Of a stretch of 64,000 nt of DNA, positions 1-9,223 are shown piece by piece; positions within the stretch are counted from its first letter, which is position 1; each line of letters opens with the position of its first letter. The stretch spans positions 248,001-312,000 of the forward strand of contig NZ_FXZK01000002.1 of NCBI RefSeq assembly GCF_900184895.1, in the 5' to 3' direction. The translations under genes and the position numbers were made by a program. This DNA comes from Flavimaricola marinus. GTDB lineage: Bacteria; Pseudomonadota; Alphaproteobacteria; Rhodobacterales; Rhodobacteraceae. Below the pieces are notes generated by a model that was not told the origin of the DNA, did not search any database, and saw nothing but the letters and a program-made list of their open reading frames with translations.

Positions 1-71
1 AATATGCCAAGCGGCAGCGCACGTGGTTCAGAAAGCGGATGCGGGATTGGACGGCCGTCTCCCTCGCCTAG
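1..71 (+). CDS. miaA: tRNA dimethylallyltransferase, 3' end only (partial)
   Basis: Only the last 22 codons are inside the window, read in the frame starting at base 3 and ending at a TAG at 69-71. The peptide YAKRQRTWFRKRMRDW is the conserved C-terminal basic segment of MiaA, which adds a dimethylallyl group to A37 of tRNAs that read UNN codons. The identification rests on this short but very characteristic motif. The fragment is too short for any length-based prediction. The gene would extend upstream of base 1. Confidence 0.75.
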   Translation, partial: YAKRQRTWFRKRMRDWTAVSLA

Positions 72-203
72 GGCGACGGCACGAAGAGTTGTCCACAGAT
101 CCGTCCACAACTTATTCCGGGTCTGGACGAGAAGTTCGTTGCTTGGTTGCCGATCTGGGGCAACACTAGCACTAATCGAACATACCCAAGCCGGTAAAAC
201 ACC
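72..203. other. intergenic gap with a repeated GTCCACA motif
   Basis: The spacer between the miaA end and the AraC gene contains GTCCACA twice, 12 bases apart from start to start (about 90-108). It could be an operator for the neighbouring AraC regulator, or a chance repeat. The first copy sits in a DnaA-box-like TTGTCCACA. I see no convincing gene here. Confidence 0.3.
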
Positions 204-1031
204 ATGAACGATCCGCTCAAGAACCGACTGGCCCTCAATCCCATCGGGTTTTCGTCCAATGCCGGGCGTTGGCGAACCGAAGCGATGCGCAGCCACAGCT
301 CGCCACGGCTGATCTTCTTCTACAAAGGTCAGGGCCGGATGACCGTCGCTGGCCTGACGGCCGGCTACGGGCCGAACAACCTGATCTTCATACCGGCGCA
401 TGTCATGTATGGGTTCGATGCCGGACCAACGGTGTTTGGGCAAATCCTGTCGATCCCGAGTGCGATGGCGTCCGAATGGCCCGACGAGCATACGCATCTG
501 CGGCTTCGCGAGGTGCATGCACAGAAAGAGATCGCCCTGCACTTCGACAACCTCGAACGAGAGCTCGGTTCGGACAGGACAGGACACAGTCGTGCGGCGC
601 ATTACTACCTCGGGATCCTGTCGGTGTTCTTCCAGAGACAGCTCGAACTGCGGCCCGCCGAGATGATTGACGTAAGGTCAGACAGCTCCGCCGCCCGCCT
701 CGTCGCCGCCTATACGGATCTGGTGGAACGAGACTATGCCAGCGGTCAGGGCGTGGCTGAATATGCGCGCAGTCTCGGTGTGACGCCGACGCACCTGACA
801 AGGTGCTGCAACCAGACCTGCGGCCGGTCCGCCTTGGCGATCCTCAACGACCGGATACTCTATGAGGCAAGGCTCTTGCTGCGCGAAACCAAGCAACCGA
901 TCAAGGATATCTCGGCGCAGCTCGGGTTCACGTCGGCGGCCTATTTCAGCCGCAGTTTCCAAGCGCACACCGGCAAGACGCCGTCGTCGTTCCGCAAGAC
1001 CGGCCAGGGGCAAACCTTCCTGTCCCACTGA
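204..1031 (+). CDS. AraC family transcriptional regulator
   Basis: 275 residues. The N-terminal half is a cupin-like sensor region with no recognisable ligand motif. The C-terminal ~100 residues form the double helix-turn-helix of AraC/XylS proteins, with the typical second-helix segment around LGFTSAAYFSRSFQAHTG. It is encoded upstream of, and in the same direction as, a peptide-type ABC importer whose first gene begins about 250 bases downstream. Control of that importer is therefore the natural guess, but it is not shown by the sequence. The ATG at 204 is the only sensible start for a full cupin domain. Confidence 0.85.
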   Translation: MNDPLKNRLALNPIGFSSNAGRWRTEAMRSHSSPRLIFFYKGQGRMTVAGLTAGYGPNNLIFIPAHVMYGFDAGPTVFGQILSIPSAMASEWPDEHTHLRLREVHAQKEIALHFDNLERELGSDRTGHSRAAHYYLGILSVFFQRQLELRPAEMIDVRSDSSAARLVAAYTDLVERDYASGQGVAEYARSLGVTPTHLTRCCNQTCGRSALAILNDRILYEARLLLRETKQPIKDISAQLGFTSAAYFSRSFQAHTGKTPSSFRKTGQGQTFLSH

Positions 1032-1282
1032 CGTTTGGGCGGACCGTGGATGCAAATTCACAGGTTTGTTAGAGACCGTTTGTCGCATAAAGACAATTTG
1101 GAGGTCGCTTTCCGACCTCAAACTGGTAGAACCGAACATTGACCGGGGCACGAGAAACGTGCCGAATGTCGTTGAACGAGCGCTGTGTATCGGGACCATG
1201 AAACCGGCGGGCCTTAATCGGCCGCCGCGCCAAGGTGGACAAGCGCTTGATCGCACACGGTTTGTGTTACAGGGAGAAAATA
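1032..1282 (+). promoter_or_regulatory. structured leader/promoter region of the peptide ABC operon
   Basis: This non-coding stretch between the AraC gene and the binding-protein gene holds three inverted repeats. They are GAGGTCG-ctttc-CGACCTC at 1101-1119, GGCACG-agaaa-CGTGCC at 1147-1163, and a bulged GGCGG...CCGCC stem near 1207-1227. None is followed by a T-run, so they are not ordinary terminators. They may be operators or mRNA leader structures. The ribosome binding site AGGGAG at 1271-1276 is well placed for the ATG at 1283. Confidence 0.45.
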
Positions 1283-2935
1283 ATGACACAACACTTTCGC
1301 AACGCTGAAAAGGTACATCCTGCAGCGACGCTCTACGCAACAGAAGAAAAGGCGGGCAAGCTAGACCGCCGCGAATTCCTGACCCGTGCGACTGCACTGG
1401 GTGTCACGGCGCCGGCGGCATATGGCCTGCTCGGCCTTTCATCGCCAGCCAAGGCTGAGGCGCACGCAACTTCCGGCGGCACGCTGCGGATGCAGATGGA
1501 AACCAAGGCGCTCAAGGATCCGCGTCTGTTCGATTGGTCCGAGATGGGCAACTTTGCCCGCGGTTGGCTGGAATACCTCGTGGAATACAACGGCGACGGC
1601 AGCCTGCGCGGCATGCTTCTGGAAAGCTGGGAAGCCAACGAAGACGCGACCGAGTTCACGCTCAATGTGCGTCCGGGCGTGACCTGGAACAACGGCGATG
1701 CCTTTACCGCCGAAGACGTCGCCCGCAACATCACCGGTTGGTGTGACAGTTCGGTCGAAGGCAACTCGATGGCCGCACGGATGTCCTCGCTGATCGACGC
1801 CGATACCGGCATGGCACGCGAAGGCGCCATCACGGTCGTCGACGATCTGACGGTAAAGCTCACGCTGAACGCGCCGGACATCACCGTGATCGTCGGCATG
1901 GCCGACTATCCGGCCTCGATCGTGCACAGCTCCTATGCCGGTGGCGATCCGTCGGTCAACCCGATCGGAACCGGCCCCTATCTGCCGACGCAGAACGATG
2001 TCGGCGTCAAGCAGATCCTCGTCAAGAACACCGACCACACATGGTGGGGCACCGAGGTCTACGGCGGTCCATATCTCGACAGCATCGAGTATATCGACTA
2101 CGGCACCGATCCCTCGGCATTCCTTGCCGCGGCTGAGTCCGGAGAGATCGACGCGACCTATCAGACCACGGGCGATTTCGTCGACATTTTCGACGCCATC
2201 GGCTTCAACAAGACCGAAGCCATCACGTCCGCGACGCTCGCGATCCGGTTCAACCAGCTTCAGGAGCCGTTCGACAACGTCGAGGTGCGCCGCGCCATGC
2301 AACTGGCCGTCGACAACTCGGTGATCCTCGAACTGGGCTACAACGGTCTGGGGACCACGGCGGAGAACCACCACGTCTGCCCGATCCACCCCGAGTATGC
2401 CGAACTGGCACCGCTCGTCGTAGATCCCGATGGTGCCGCCGCCGCGATCGCCGAAGCCGGCCACGCCGACACCGAATTCGAACTGATTTCGATCGACGAC
2501 GCCTGGCAGGCAGCGTCCTGCGATGCCGTAGCCGCCCAGATCCGGGATGCCGGCATCAACATCAAGCGGACGGTTCTGCCCGGTTCGACCTTCTGGAACG
2601 ACTGGACCAAGTACCCGTTCTCGGCCACCGAGTGGAACATGCGGCCGCTGGGCGTGCAGGTGTTGGCGCTCGCCTACAAATCGGGTGTGGCATGGAACGA
2701 AACGGCCTTCGCCAACGCCGAATTCGATGCGCTCCTGGCGCGGGCCATGTCCATCGAGAACGCAGAAGCCCGCAGCGAGGTGATGGCGGAGATCGAAACC
2801 ATCATGCAAAACGAAGGCGTGCTCATCCAGCCCTACTGGCGCTCGCTCTATCGGCATACCGCAGCCGGCGTGATGGGGGCCGACATGCACCCCACCTTCG
2901 AGCATCACCACTACAAGTGGTGGATCGAAGCGTAA
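1283..2935 (+). CDS. ABC transporter substrate-binding protein, peptide/nickel family (SBP_bac_5), Tat-exported
   Basis: 550 residues from the ATG at 1283, chosen because AGGGAG lies six bases upstream; an in-frame start at 1235 has no such site. The N-terminus carries a twin-arginine signal (DRREFLTRATALGV, Arg29-Arg30) followed by a hydrophobic stretch ending near AKAEA, so the protein should be folded before export by Tat. The body is a family-5 extracellular solute-binding protein, as used for oligopeptides, nickel, opines or other small cationic solutes. It is the first gene of a five-component importer. The ligand cannot be told from sequence. Confidence 0.9.
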   Translation: MTQHFRNAEKVHPAATLYATEEKAGKLDRREFLTRATALGVTAPAAYGLLGLSSPAKAEAHATSGGTLRMQMETKALKDPRLFDWSEMGNFARGWLEYLVEYNGDGSLRGMLLESWEANEDATEFTLNVRPGVTWNNGDAFTAEDVARNITGWCDSSVEGNSMAARMSSLIDADTGMAREGAITVVDDLTVKLTLNAPDITVIVGMADYPASIVHSSYAGGDPSVNPIGTGPYLPTQNDVGVKQILVKNTDHTWWGTEVYGGPYLDSIEYIDYGTDPSAFLAAAESGEIDATYQTTGDFVDIFDAIGFNKTEAITSATLAIRFNQLQEPFDNVEVRRAMQLAVDNSVILELGYNGLGTTAENHHVCPIHPEYAELAPLVVDPDGAAAAIAEAGHADTEFELISIDDAWQAASCDAVAAQIRDAGINIKRTVLPGSTFWNDWTKYPFSATEWNMRPLGVQVLALAYKSGVAWNETAFANAEFDALLARAMSIENAEARSEVMAEIETIMQNEGVLIQPYWRSLYRHTAAGVMGADMHPTFEHHHYKWWIEA

Positions 2936-2955
2936 AAGTCGGAACATACCAACAG

Positions 2956-2985
2956 CCCCGGCGCAGAACATGCGCCGGGGTTTTC
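2956..2985 (+). terminator. intercistronic hairpin after the binding-protein gene
   Basis: A perfect 10-bp stem, CCCCGGCGCA (2956-2965) with TGCGCCGGGG (2971-2980), has a five-base loop and is followed by TTTTC. It lies between the binding-protein gene and the first permease. It is likely a partial terminator or 3' mRNA stabiliser that keeps binding-protein output above that of the membrane components. Confidence 0.7.
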
Positions 2986-3072
2986 TACAAAAGGCACTGG
3001 CAGGTTCCAGATGCCATGACCAAAGGCAGCCCAGCCGGGCCAAGCCCGCGGCAAGACAGGGAATGCGAATAG

Positions 3073-4119
3073 ATGCTCAGGTTTCTGGCCAGCCGGATTC
3101 TGACGATGATACTGACGGCACTCTGCCTGACCTTCATCGTCTTCTTTCTCACCAACCTCGGACCCAACCTGGAAAAGGTTGCAAAATCTGAACTTGGTGC
3201 CCGGATCACGGATGCCGAAGTGGAAAGCTGGCTGACGCGAAACGGCTACATGCAACCGGTGGTGCTGCGCTACGGCGAATGGCTCGGGGTCGTACCCGGC
3301 TTTACCCACGAAGCCGACGATGGCGCCGTCACGGGGCGGTGCATCGACGCCGAGACACCAGCAGAGGTGGCGCCAACGTTCTGCGGCGTGCTGCAAGGCG
3401 ACTGGGGGTATTCGACGGTGTTCCGCCGCGATGTCTCCGAAATCGTCGCACGAGGTCTTGGCCTGACCGGCAAGCTGATGTTCTGGGTGATGCTGGTGAT
3501 GGTGCCCGGCGCCCTGTTGATCGGGGTGCTGGCCGGGATGCGCGAAGGATCGCGGACAGACAGAACCCTCTCGACGCTGTCTATCGTGACGACGGCCACA
3601 CCGGAATATGTCTCCGGCGTCGTGTTCATCACCGTCTTTGCGTCGTCGGCCGTCGGGCTGAAATGGCTCAACGGATCCGCCACATCCGCGATGGACGACA
3701 TCACCTTCGCCAACTTTACCCTGCCGGTCCTGACGATCGCGCTCTACGGGATGGGCTATATCGCCCGGATGACGCGGGCATCGATGACCGAAGTCATGAC
3801 GGCGCAATATATCCGAACCGCCCGGCTCAAGGGGGTGTCGTTCCCGAACATCGTCATGAAGCACGCGCTTCGGAATGCGTTGATCGCGCCTTTTACCGTG
3901 ATCATGCTGCAGTTTCCGTGGCTGCTGAACGGCGTCGTCATCGTCGAGACCCTGTTCAACTACAAGGGCTTTGGCTGGACGTTGGTCGAGGCCGCCGGAA
4001 ACAACGACATCGAACTGCTCTTGGGCGTGTCCGTCGTCTCGGTGCTCGTCGTGCTCATCACACAGCTGATCTCCGACATCGGCTATGTCTATCTCAACCC
4101 GCGCATCCGCATCTCGTAA
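3073..4119 (+). CDS. ABC transporter permease, DppB/OppB type
   Basis: 348 residues with an N-terminal membrane anchor (ILTMILTALCLTFIVFFLTN), a periplasmic loop, and a BPD_transp_1 permease core with several membrane spans. The ATPase-coupling loop is visible as RTARLKGVSFPNIVMKHALRNAL. It forms the membrane channel together with the next gene. Spacing to that gene is 12 bases, so the two are cotranscribed. The large periplasmic loop of about 100 residues between the first and second membrane spans fits DppB-type proteins. Confidence 0.9.
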   Translation: MLRFLASRILTMILTALCLTFIVFFLTNLGPNLEKVAKSELGARITDAEVESWLTRNGYMQPVVLRYGEWLGVVPGFTHEADDGAVTGRCIDAETPAEVAPTFCGVLQGDWGYSTVFRRDVSEIVARGLGLTGKLMFWVMLVMVPGALLIGVLAGMREGSRTDRTLSTLSIVTTATPEYVSGVVFITVFASSAVGLKWLNGSATSAMDDITFANFTLPVLTIALYGMGYIARMTRASMTEVMTAQYIRTARLKGVSFPNIVMKHALRNALIAPFTVIMLQFPWLLNGVVIVETLFNYKGFGWTLVEAAGNNDIELLLGVSVVSVLVVLITQLISDIGYVYLNPRIRIS

Positions 4120-4131
4120 AGGACCAGATAC

Positions 4132-5586
4132 ATGGACCCTCTCAGCTGGACCGGTGCCGCAGGCGCGATCTTGAATCCCCTCCTCGCGGCCACAACCCTG
4201 GCCTTCGTCGTCAGCATCGTCTCGATGACGGTTCTGTCCTTTTTCACGCCCGCGCACACGCTGCAATCCAATCCGGATGGCAGTCTCGTGCAGCAGGGCG
4301 GCATCTATGGGCTGAGCGAAATCGCCAGCAAGTATACGTTGTTCGCCCTGCTTGCGGTGCTGGTCGCCTATATCGTGGCGGGGGTCGTTATGCCCTATGG
4401 CAACGCGGGAATTCTCGGCGCGATCTCAAAGCAATTCACACCTGTGTGGATCGCGCTCGTCATCACCTTTGCTCTGTCGATCACGTTCAAGCGCAGGCTC
4501 GGGATCTACGGCAAGCTCTTTGACAACATCGTCGGAATGGTCGGCTTTGGCCTCGTGATGTTCTGGGTCTTCACGGCGGTCTTCGTCGGTGTCTTCGACA
4601 TGATCGCAACCCATGATCCGCTCAGCCAGCTGTCCGGGCTCAAGAACAAGGTGCCCGGCGTGCCGGTGCCCGGCGCAGAAGACATGGCCCCCGGGTCGCA
4701 TTATCTGCTGGGCGGCGACAACCTCGCCCGCGACGTATTCAGCCGAATGATCCATGGCTCGTGGATCGTGATCCAGATCGCACCTCTGGCGACGATGTTC
4801 GCCTTCATGGTGGGCATCACACTGGGTCTGCCCGCCGGCTACTTTGGCGGCCGGTTCGATACTGCCCTGTCATTTCTGGCCAACCTGATCCTCGCCTTTC
4901 CGGTGATCCTGTTGTTCTACCTTCTGGTCACGCCGGAGATGGTCGAAACGGGCATCCCGACCTATATGGCGGCGGTCCTGTTCATCTTCCCGCTGGTGTT
5001 CTTCGCGGTGCTGCTGAACTCGCGCTATCACACGCAACCGTCAATTCGGACGCCGCTGCTCGTCGTGGTGCTCGGCGCTGTCGGCTGGATCTACCTGTCG
5101 TTGATCAGCCAGCCGGGGACCGTGTTCAACTTCATGCCCGGTGCGCTCGACCTGTTCGACATCCCCGGCGGTATCCTCGTTGTGTTCGTCTCGGTGGTCT
5201 TCGTGAACTCGCCCACGATCTACCGGATCGTCCGGGGTCTCGCGATGGACATCAAGACCCGTGACTACGTGGCGGCAGCACAGACCCGTGGCGAAGGCTC
5301 GTGGTATATCATGCTGTGGGAAATCCTCCCCAACGCCCGTGGCCCGCTGATCGTCGATTTCTGCCTGCGGATCGGCTATGCGACGATCTTGCTCGGGACG
5401 CTCGGCTTCTTCGGCCTCGGCCTGCCGCCGGAAAGCCCGGACTGGGGCTCGACCATCAACGCCGGTCGCGGCCTCTTGTCGATCTATCCGCACCCTGCCC
5501 TCGTGCCAGCCATCGCGCTGTTGTCGATGGTGCTGGGCCTCAACCTTCTGGCCGACGGCCTGCGCGAAGAGAGCCTGAAAGACTGA
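4132..5586 (+). CDS. ABC transporter permease, DppC/OppC type, unusually long
   Basis: 484 residues, whereas DppC-type permeases are usually near 300. The C-terminal part has the standard core with the coupling loop (RDYVAAAQTRGEGSWYIMLW) and the conserved ending around LGFFGLGLPPESPDWG. The extra length is an N-terminal region with about three additional hydrophobic segments (roughly residues 15-40, 62-85 and 100-120) and an insertion in mid-core (about residues 290-370). Long DppC forms occur with binding proteins of this Tat-exported type. It partners with the permease just upstream and the double ATPase downstream. Confidence 0.88.
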   Translation: MDPLSWTGAAGAILNPLLAATTLAFVVSIVSMTVLSFFTPAHTLQSNPDGSLVQQGGIYGLSEIASKYTLFALLAVLVAYIVAGVVMPYGNAGILGAISKQFTPVWIALVITFALSITFKRRLGIYGKLFDNIVGMVGFGLVMFWVFTAVFVGVFDMIATHDPLSQLSGLKNKVPGVPVPGAEDMAPGSHYLLGGDNLARDVFSRMIHGSWIVIQIAPLATMFAFMVGITLGLPAGYFGGRFDTALSFLANLILAFPVILLFYLLVTPEMVETGIPTYMAAVLFIFPLVFFAVLLNSRYHTQPSIRTPLLVVVLGAVGWIYLSLISQPGTVFNFMPGALDLFDIPGGILVVFVSVVFVNSPTIYRIVRGLAMDIKTRDYVAAAQTRGEGSWYIMLWEILPNARGPLIVDFCLRIGYATILLGTLGFFGLGLPPESPDWGSTINAGRGLLSIYPHPALVPAIALLSMVLGLNLLADGLREESLKD

Positions 5587-5590
5587 TGGC

Positions 5591-5637
5591 CGACACCTCC
5601 GCGATACCGACGCCATACCGACGCTTTATCCAAAGCG
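5591..5637 (-). repeat. degenerate partial copy of the TCGGTAT intergenic repeat, plus small hairpin
   Basis: Read on the minus strand, the gap between the long permease and the ATPase contains GCGTCGGTAT twice in tandem followed by GGTGTCGG. The same order occurs in the fuller repeat copies at 15131-15220 and 59331-59420. A six-base stem CGCTTT-atcc-AAAGCG spans 5622-5637. This is probably a decayed repeat and not a gene. Confidence 0.45.
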
Positions 5638-5662
5638 ATTTCCGACCGAAAAGGACCACAGG

Positions 5663-7750
5663 ATGACAGACGCGCCCGCCTATGACGGACCCATCCTCGA
5701 GATCGACCTGCTGTCGATTTCCTTCTTCACCCGCCTGCGGGAAATCCCCGCCGTGATGGATTTCTCCGCCAAGGTCATGCCTGGCGAAGCGCTTGGTCTG
5801 GTTGGAGAATCCGGCTGCGGCAAGAGCACCGTCGCCTTGGGCGTGATGCAGGATCTCGGGGTCAACGGACGCATCGTGGGCGGATCGATCAAGTTCAAGG
5901 GCCAGAACCTCAACGAAATGACGCCGGAACAGCTTCGCGACATCCGCGGCAGTCAGATTGCGATGATTTATCAAGAGCCCATGGCTTCCTTGAACCCCGC
6001 AATGAAGATCGGACGCCAGTTGATGGAAGTGCCGATGATCCATGAGGGCATCAACGAGAAAGAAGCCTACAAACGGGCACTCGAAGTCGTCACCGACGTC
6101 AAACTGCCCGATCCCAAGCGCATCTTGAACAGCTTCCCGCACCAGCTTTCCGGGGGTCAACAGCAGCGCATCGTCATCGCTATGGCCTTGATGTCAAAGC
6201 CTTCCTTGCTGATCCTGGATGAGCCGACCACCGCTCTCGACGTCACGGTCGAGGCGGCCGTGGTCGAGTTGGTCAAGGACTTGGGCAAGAAATATGGCAC
6301 TTCGATGCTGTTCATTTCGCACAACCTCGGACTGGTTCTGGAAACCTGCGACCGGATCTGCGTGATGTATTCCGGCGAAGCCGTCGAACGCGGCAGCATC
6401 GAAGACGTCTTCGACAAGATGCGGCATCCCTACACTCAGGCGCTTTTCCGGTCGATCCCCCTGCCCGGCGCCGACAAGAACGCCTCGCCGCTCATCGCCA
6501 TTCCCGGCAACTTCCCGCTGCCCCACGAACGACCGAAGGGGTGTAATTTCGGCCCGCGGTGCGATTATTTCGAGGCCGGACGCTGCGACTCCCAAGATGT
6601 CAAAATGGCGCCCATCGACGGCGACGAGCGCCACGAGAGCCGCTGCCTGCGGATCGAGGAAATCAATTGGGGGGCCAAACCCGAGCTGGCCGAAGTCAAG
6701 CAGAAGGGTGAGATCGGAGACGTCGTCCTGCGGATGGAGGACCTCAAGAAATACTACGAGGTCAACGCCTCCTCGCTTTTCGGCAGTGGCACCAAGAAGG
6801 TCGTCAAGGCCAACGAAACACTCACCTTCGAGGCGCGGGAAAGCGAAACCCTTGCCATCGTGGGCGAATCCGGTTGCGGCAAATCCACCTTCGCCAAGGT
6901 GCTGATGGGGCTCGAGACCGCGACCTCCGGTGAAATCCTGCTCGACAATCAGAGCATCGGCAACACGCCCATCGAAAAGCGTGCAACCAAGACGGTGTCC
7001 GACATCCAGATGGTGTTTCAGAACCCGTTCGACACGCTCAATCCGTCGATGACCGTTGGCCGTCAGATCATCCGCGCCTTGGAGATCTTCAAGATCGGCA
7101 AGAACGAGACCGAGCGCCGTGACAAGATGCTCAACCTGCTCGATCTGGTGAAGCTTCCCCGGGCCTTTGCCGACCGGATGCCGCGCCAGCTGTCAGGTGG
7201 TCAGAAACAGCGGGTCGGCATCGCCCGGGCCTTTGCCGGTGGTGCCCGGATCGTTGTCGCCGACGAACCGGTCTCTGCCCTCGACGTTTCGGTTCAGGCG
7301 GCGGTCACCGACCTCCTGATGGAAATTCAGCGAGAGGAGAAGACGACCCTCCTCTTCATCAGCCACGATCTTAGCATCGTGCGCTATCTGTCCGACCGCG
7401 TCATGGTGATGTATCTCGGGCATGTCGTCGAACTCGGGTCCACCGACCAGGTGTTTTCGCCGCCTTACCATCCCTATACCGAAGCCTTGTTGTCGGCCGT
7501 TCCCATCGCCGACACGCGGGTCAAGAAAAAGCACATCGTCCTCGAGGGAGACATACCGTCCGCGATGAATCCGCCGCCAGGCTGCCCGTTCCAAACACGT
7601 TGCGGCTGGAAGTCGAAAGTGCCGAATGGGCTATGCGAAAAAGAGGTGCCACCCGTGCGCGTGCTGGACGCAGGTCACCAGATCAAGTGCCACCTGAGCG
7701 ACGAAGACCTCGCCTCCATGGAGCCTGTCATCCAGATCGCCGCCGAATAG
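5663..7750 (+). CDS. ABC transporter ATP-binding protein, fused DppD-DppF type
   Basis: 695 residues with two complete nucleotide-binding domains. The first (about residues 5-330) has Walker A GESGCGKST, signature LSGGQQQR and Walker B LLILDEP. The second (about 355-690) has GESGCGKST, LSGGQKQR and IVVADEP. Each domain ends in the oligopeptide-transporter C-terminal extension, with cysteine-containing patterns such as GCNFGPRCDYF and GCPFQTRCGW. The fusion supplies both ATPase subunits for the two upstream permeases. The start at 5663 follows AGGACCACAGG. Confidence 0.93.
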   Translation: MTDAPAYDGPILEIDLLSISFFTRLREIPAVMDFSAKVMPGEALGLVGESGCGKSTVALGVMQDLGVNGRIVGGSIKFKGQNLNEMTPEQLRDIRGSQIAMIYQEPMASLNPAMKIGRQLMEVPMIHEGINEKEAYKRALEVVTDVKLPDPKRILNSFPHQLSGGQQQRIVIAMALMSKPSLLILDEPTTALDVTVEAAVVELVKDLGKKYGTSMLFISHNLGLVLETCDRICVMYSGEAVERGSIEDVFDKMRHPYTQALFRSIPLPGADKNASPLIAIPGNFPLPHERPKGCNFGPRCDYFEAGRCDSQDVKMAPIDGDERHESRCLRIEEINWGAKPELAEVKQKGEIGDVVLRMEDLKKYYEVNASSLFGSGTKKVVKANETLTFEARESETLAIVGESGCGKSTFAKVLMGLETATSGEILLDNQSIGNTPIEKRATKTVSDIQMVFQNPFDTLNPSMTVGRQIIRALEIFKIGKNETERRDKMLNLLDLVKLPRAFADRMPRQLSGGQKQRVGIARAFAGGARIVVADEPVSALDVSVQAAVTDLLMEIQREEKTTLLFISHDLSIVRYLSDRVMVMYLGHVVELGSTDQVFSPPYHPYTEALLSAVPIADTRVKKKHIVLEGDIPSAMNPPPGCPFQTRCGWKSKVPNGLCEKEVPPVRVLDAGHQIKCHLSDEDLASMEPVIQIAAE

Positions 7751-7774
7751 CGCGAGGCTACTGGCATGACTGTA

Positions 7775-7797
7775 AGGTGCGGGATTTCCCCGCACCT
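7775..7797. terminator. hairpin between convergent genes
   Basis: Nine-base arms AGGTGCGGG (7775-7783) and CCCGCACCT (7789-7797) surround a five-base loop. There is no clear T-run on either side, so any terminator activity is likely weak or Rho-assisted. It separates the end of the peptide ABC operon from the convergent transglycosylase gene. Confidence 0.5.
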
Positions 7798-7835
7798 CGC
7801 AGTTCTCGATTGATTGTCGGTCCGTCAGACTTGGC

Positions 7836-8426
7836 TCAGCTGCCCCAGATCACCCGGACGTAGTTCTGAGTTTCGCGGTAGGGCGGAATGCCGCCGTGCT
7901 GTTGAACGGCACCCGGCCCGGCGTTGTATGCCGCGAGTGCGAGTCTCCAATCGCCAAACTGGTTGAACTGCTGACGCAAATACCGCGCGCCGCCGTCCAG
8001 GTTCTGAGAGGGTTCGCGTGGATTGACCCCCAAAAGGGCCGCCGTGCCCGGCATCAACTGCGCCAGTCCCAATGCGCCCTTGTGCGACACGGCGTTGGCA
8101 TTCCAACCACTTTCCTGCTGAATCAGGCGCAGAAAGAGGTCCTCGGGCACACCATGGCGCCTCGCCGCATCTCGGGCCATGTTCAGGTAGGGACCGTTAT
8201 ACCGCCCGGTAAAGGCAGGAGAATTGGTTGCCAAAGCGGCCGGAACTTCGGCCCGCGGCGGCTGCAACCTGACGGAATCGCTGTATTGCTGCGAAGCGCG
8301 ACCATCCAGAACGGAAAGCTGTGATTGAAATAGGGCGCTGCGCGACATCGTGGAGACTGTATCCGCTTGCGCCATGCCCGCAAAACCGACAGCCGTGGCG
8401 ATCGCCAAGCCCAGAATTTTGTGCAT
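7836..8426 (-). CDS. lytic murein transglycosylase, SLT domain
   Basis: 196 residues from the ATG at 8426, chosen because it begins a clean signal peptide ([21 protein letters not shown]); an in-frame upstream start would put 51 non-signal-like residues in front of it. The SLT fold follows with the catalytic glutamate in [12 protein letters not shown] and the motifs [23 protein letters not shown] and [12 protein letters not shown]. It cleaves peptidoglycan glycan strands in the periplasm. It is convergent with the peptide transporter and divergent from ssb. Confidence 0.92.
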   Translation of the reverse strand: MHKILGLAIATAVGFAGMAQADTVSTMSRSALFQSQLSVLDGRASQQYSDSVRLQPPRAEVPAALATNSPAFTGRYNGPYLNMARDAARRHGVPEDLFLRLIQQESGWNANAVSHKGALGLAQLMPGTAALLGVNPREPSQNLDGGARYLRQQFNQFGDWRLALAAYNAGPGAVQQHGGIPPYRETQNYVRVIWGS

Positions 8427-8614
8427 CTTCCGTCCCCAGACCCTTATTCTTCCCGGCATTTCTAAGGTATTTTCCTCGGGAATTCCATAGTTAGTTGCCC
8501 GGACAACGTGGCGCAGGCAGACGACCGCTGAACCAAATTCGCCTTCCAATTCTCGGGACGGGATGGTGTAACGGTGCAAACGAAAATGCGCGTAGAATCG
8601 AACAGGGGGCGCTA

Positions 8615-9130
8615 ATGGCCGGATCCGTAAACAAAGTGATCATAGTGGGTAATCTGGGGCGCGACCCGGAAGTGCGCACCTTTCAGAATGGCGGCAAGGT
8701 CTGCAACCTGCGCATCGCCACTTCCGAGACATGGCGCGACAAGGCGACGGGTGAACGGCGCGAGCGCACTGAATGGCATTCGGTCGCGATCTTTTCCGAA
8801 CCACTTGCGAAGATTGCCGAGCAATACCTGCGCAAAGGCTCCAAGGTCTACATCGAGGGACAGTTGGAAACCCGGAAATGGCAGGACCAGTCCGGTCAGG
8901 ACAGGTATTCCACCGAGGTCGTCCTGCGTCCCTATCGCGGCGAACTGACCTTGCTGGATGGCCGCGACGGCGGCGGGTCTGGCGGCGGCGGTGGCGGCGG
9001 TGGTCGTGACAGCTACGGCTCGGATCCGTCCGGCGGTGGATACGGCGGCGGCTATGACAGCGGGCCGACGCAGGGCGGCGGCGGCTCCGGCGGTGGTCGC
9101 AGTGATCTGGACGATGAAATCCCGTTCTGA
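8615..9130 (+). CDS. ssb: single-stranded DNA-binding protein
   Basis: 171 residues from the ATG at 8615, which gives the universal start [21 protein letters not shown]. The OB fold spans roughly residues 5-110. A glycine-rich linker follows and ends in the acidic tip DLDDEIPF, which recruits partner proteins in replication and repair. Length and tip are typical of alphaproteobacterial SSB. Confidence 0.97.
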   Translation: MAGSVNKVIIVGNLGRDPEVRTFQNGGKVCNLRIATSETWRDKATGERRERTEWHSVAIFSEPLAKIAEQYLRKGSKVYIEGQLETRKWQDQSGQDRYSTEVVLRPYRGELTLLDGRDGGGSGGGGGGGGRDSYGSDPSGGGYGGGYDSGPTQGGGGSGGGRSDLDDEIPF

Positions 9131-9160
9131 GGGCGCGTCCAGTCAACCGAAATGGCATTT

Positions 9161-9189
9161 GGCCCGTACAATCGATTGTGCGGGCCTTT
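9161..9189 (+). terminator. ssb terminator
   Basis: The stem GGCCCG...CGGGCC (9161-9186) contains the inner complementary pair ACAAT/ATTGT with one T-G wobble, and is followed by TTT. Flanking AAATGG and CCATTT can extend the stem. It sits between the convergent ssb and aroB genes. Confidence 0.7.
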
Positions 9190-9223
9190 CCATTTGGGCT
9201 GAAACTGGAAATCGCGGCGGCAG

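Noticed and set aside
85-115. DnaA-box-like TTGTCCACA near the left edge, raising a replication origin.
   Set aside because: There is only one good match, no AT-rich unwinding region and no dnaA, dnaN or gidA neighbours.
4-207. A 67-codon frame at the left edge.
   Set aside because: It is out of frame with the recognised miaA tail, has no motif and overlaps the AraC start region.
3279-4523. A 414-codon plus-strand frame overlapping both peptide permeases.
   Set aside because: It is a shadow in another frame of two clear permease genes; the translation is arginine-rich without membrane spans or motifs.
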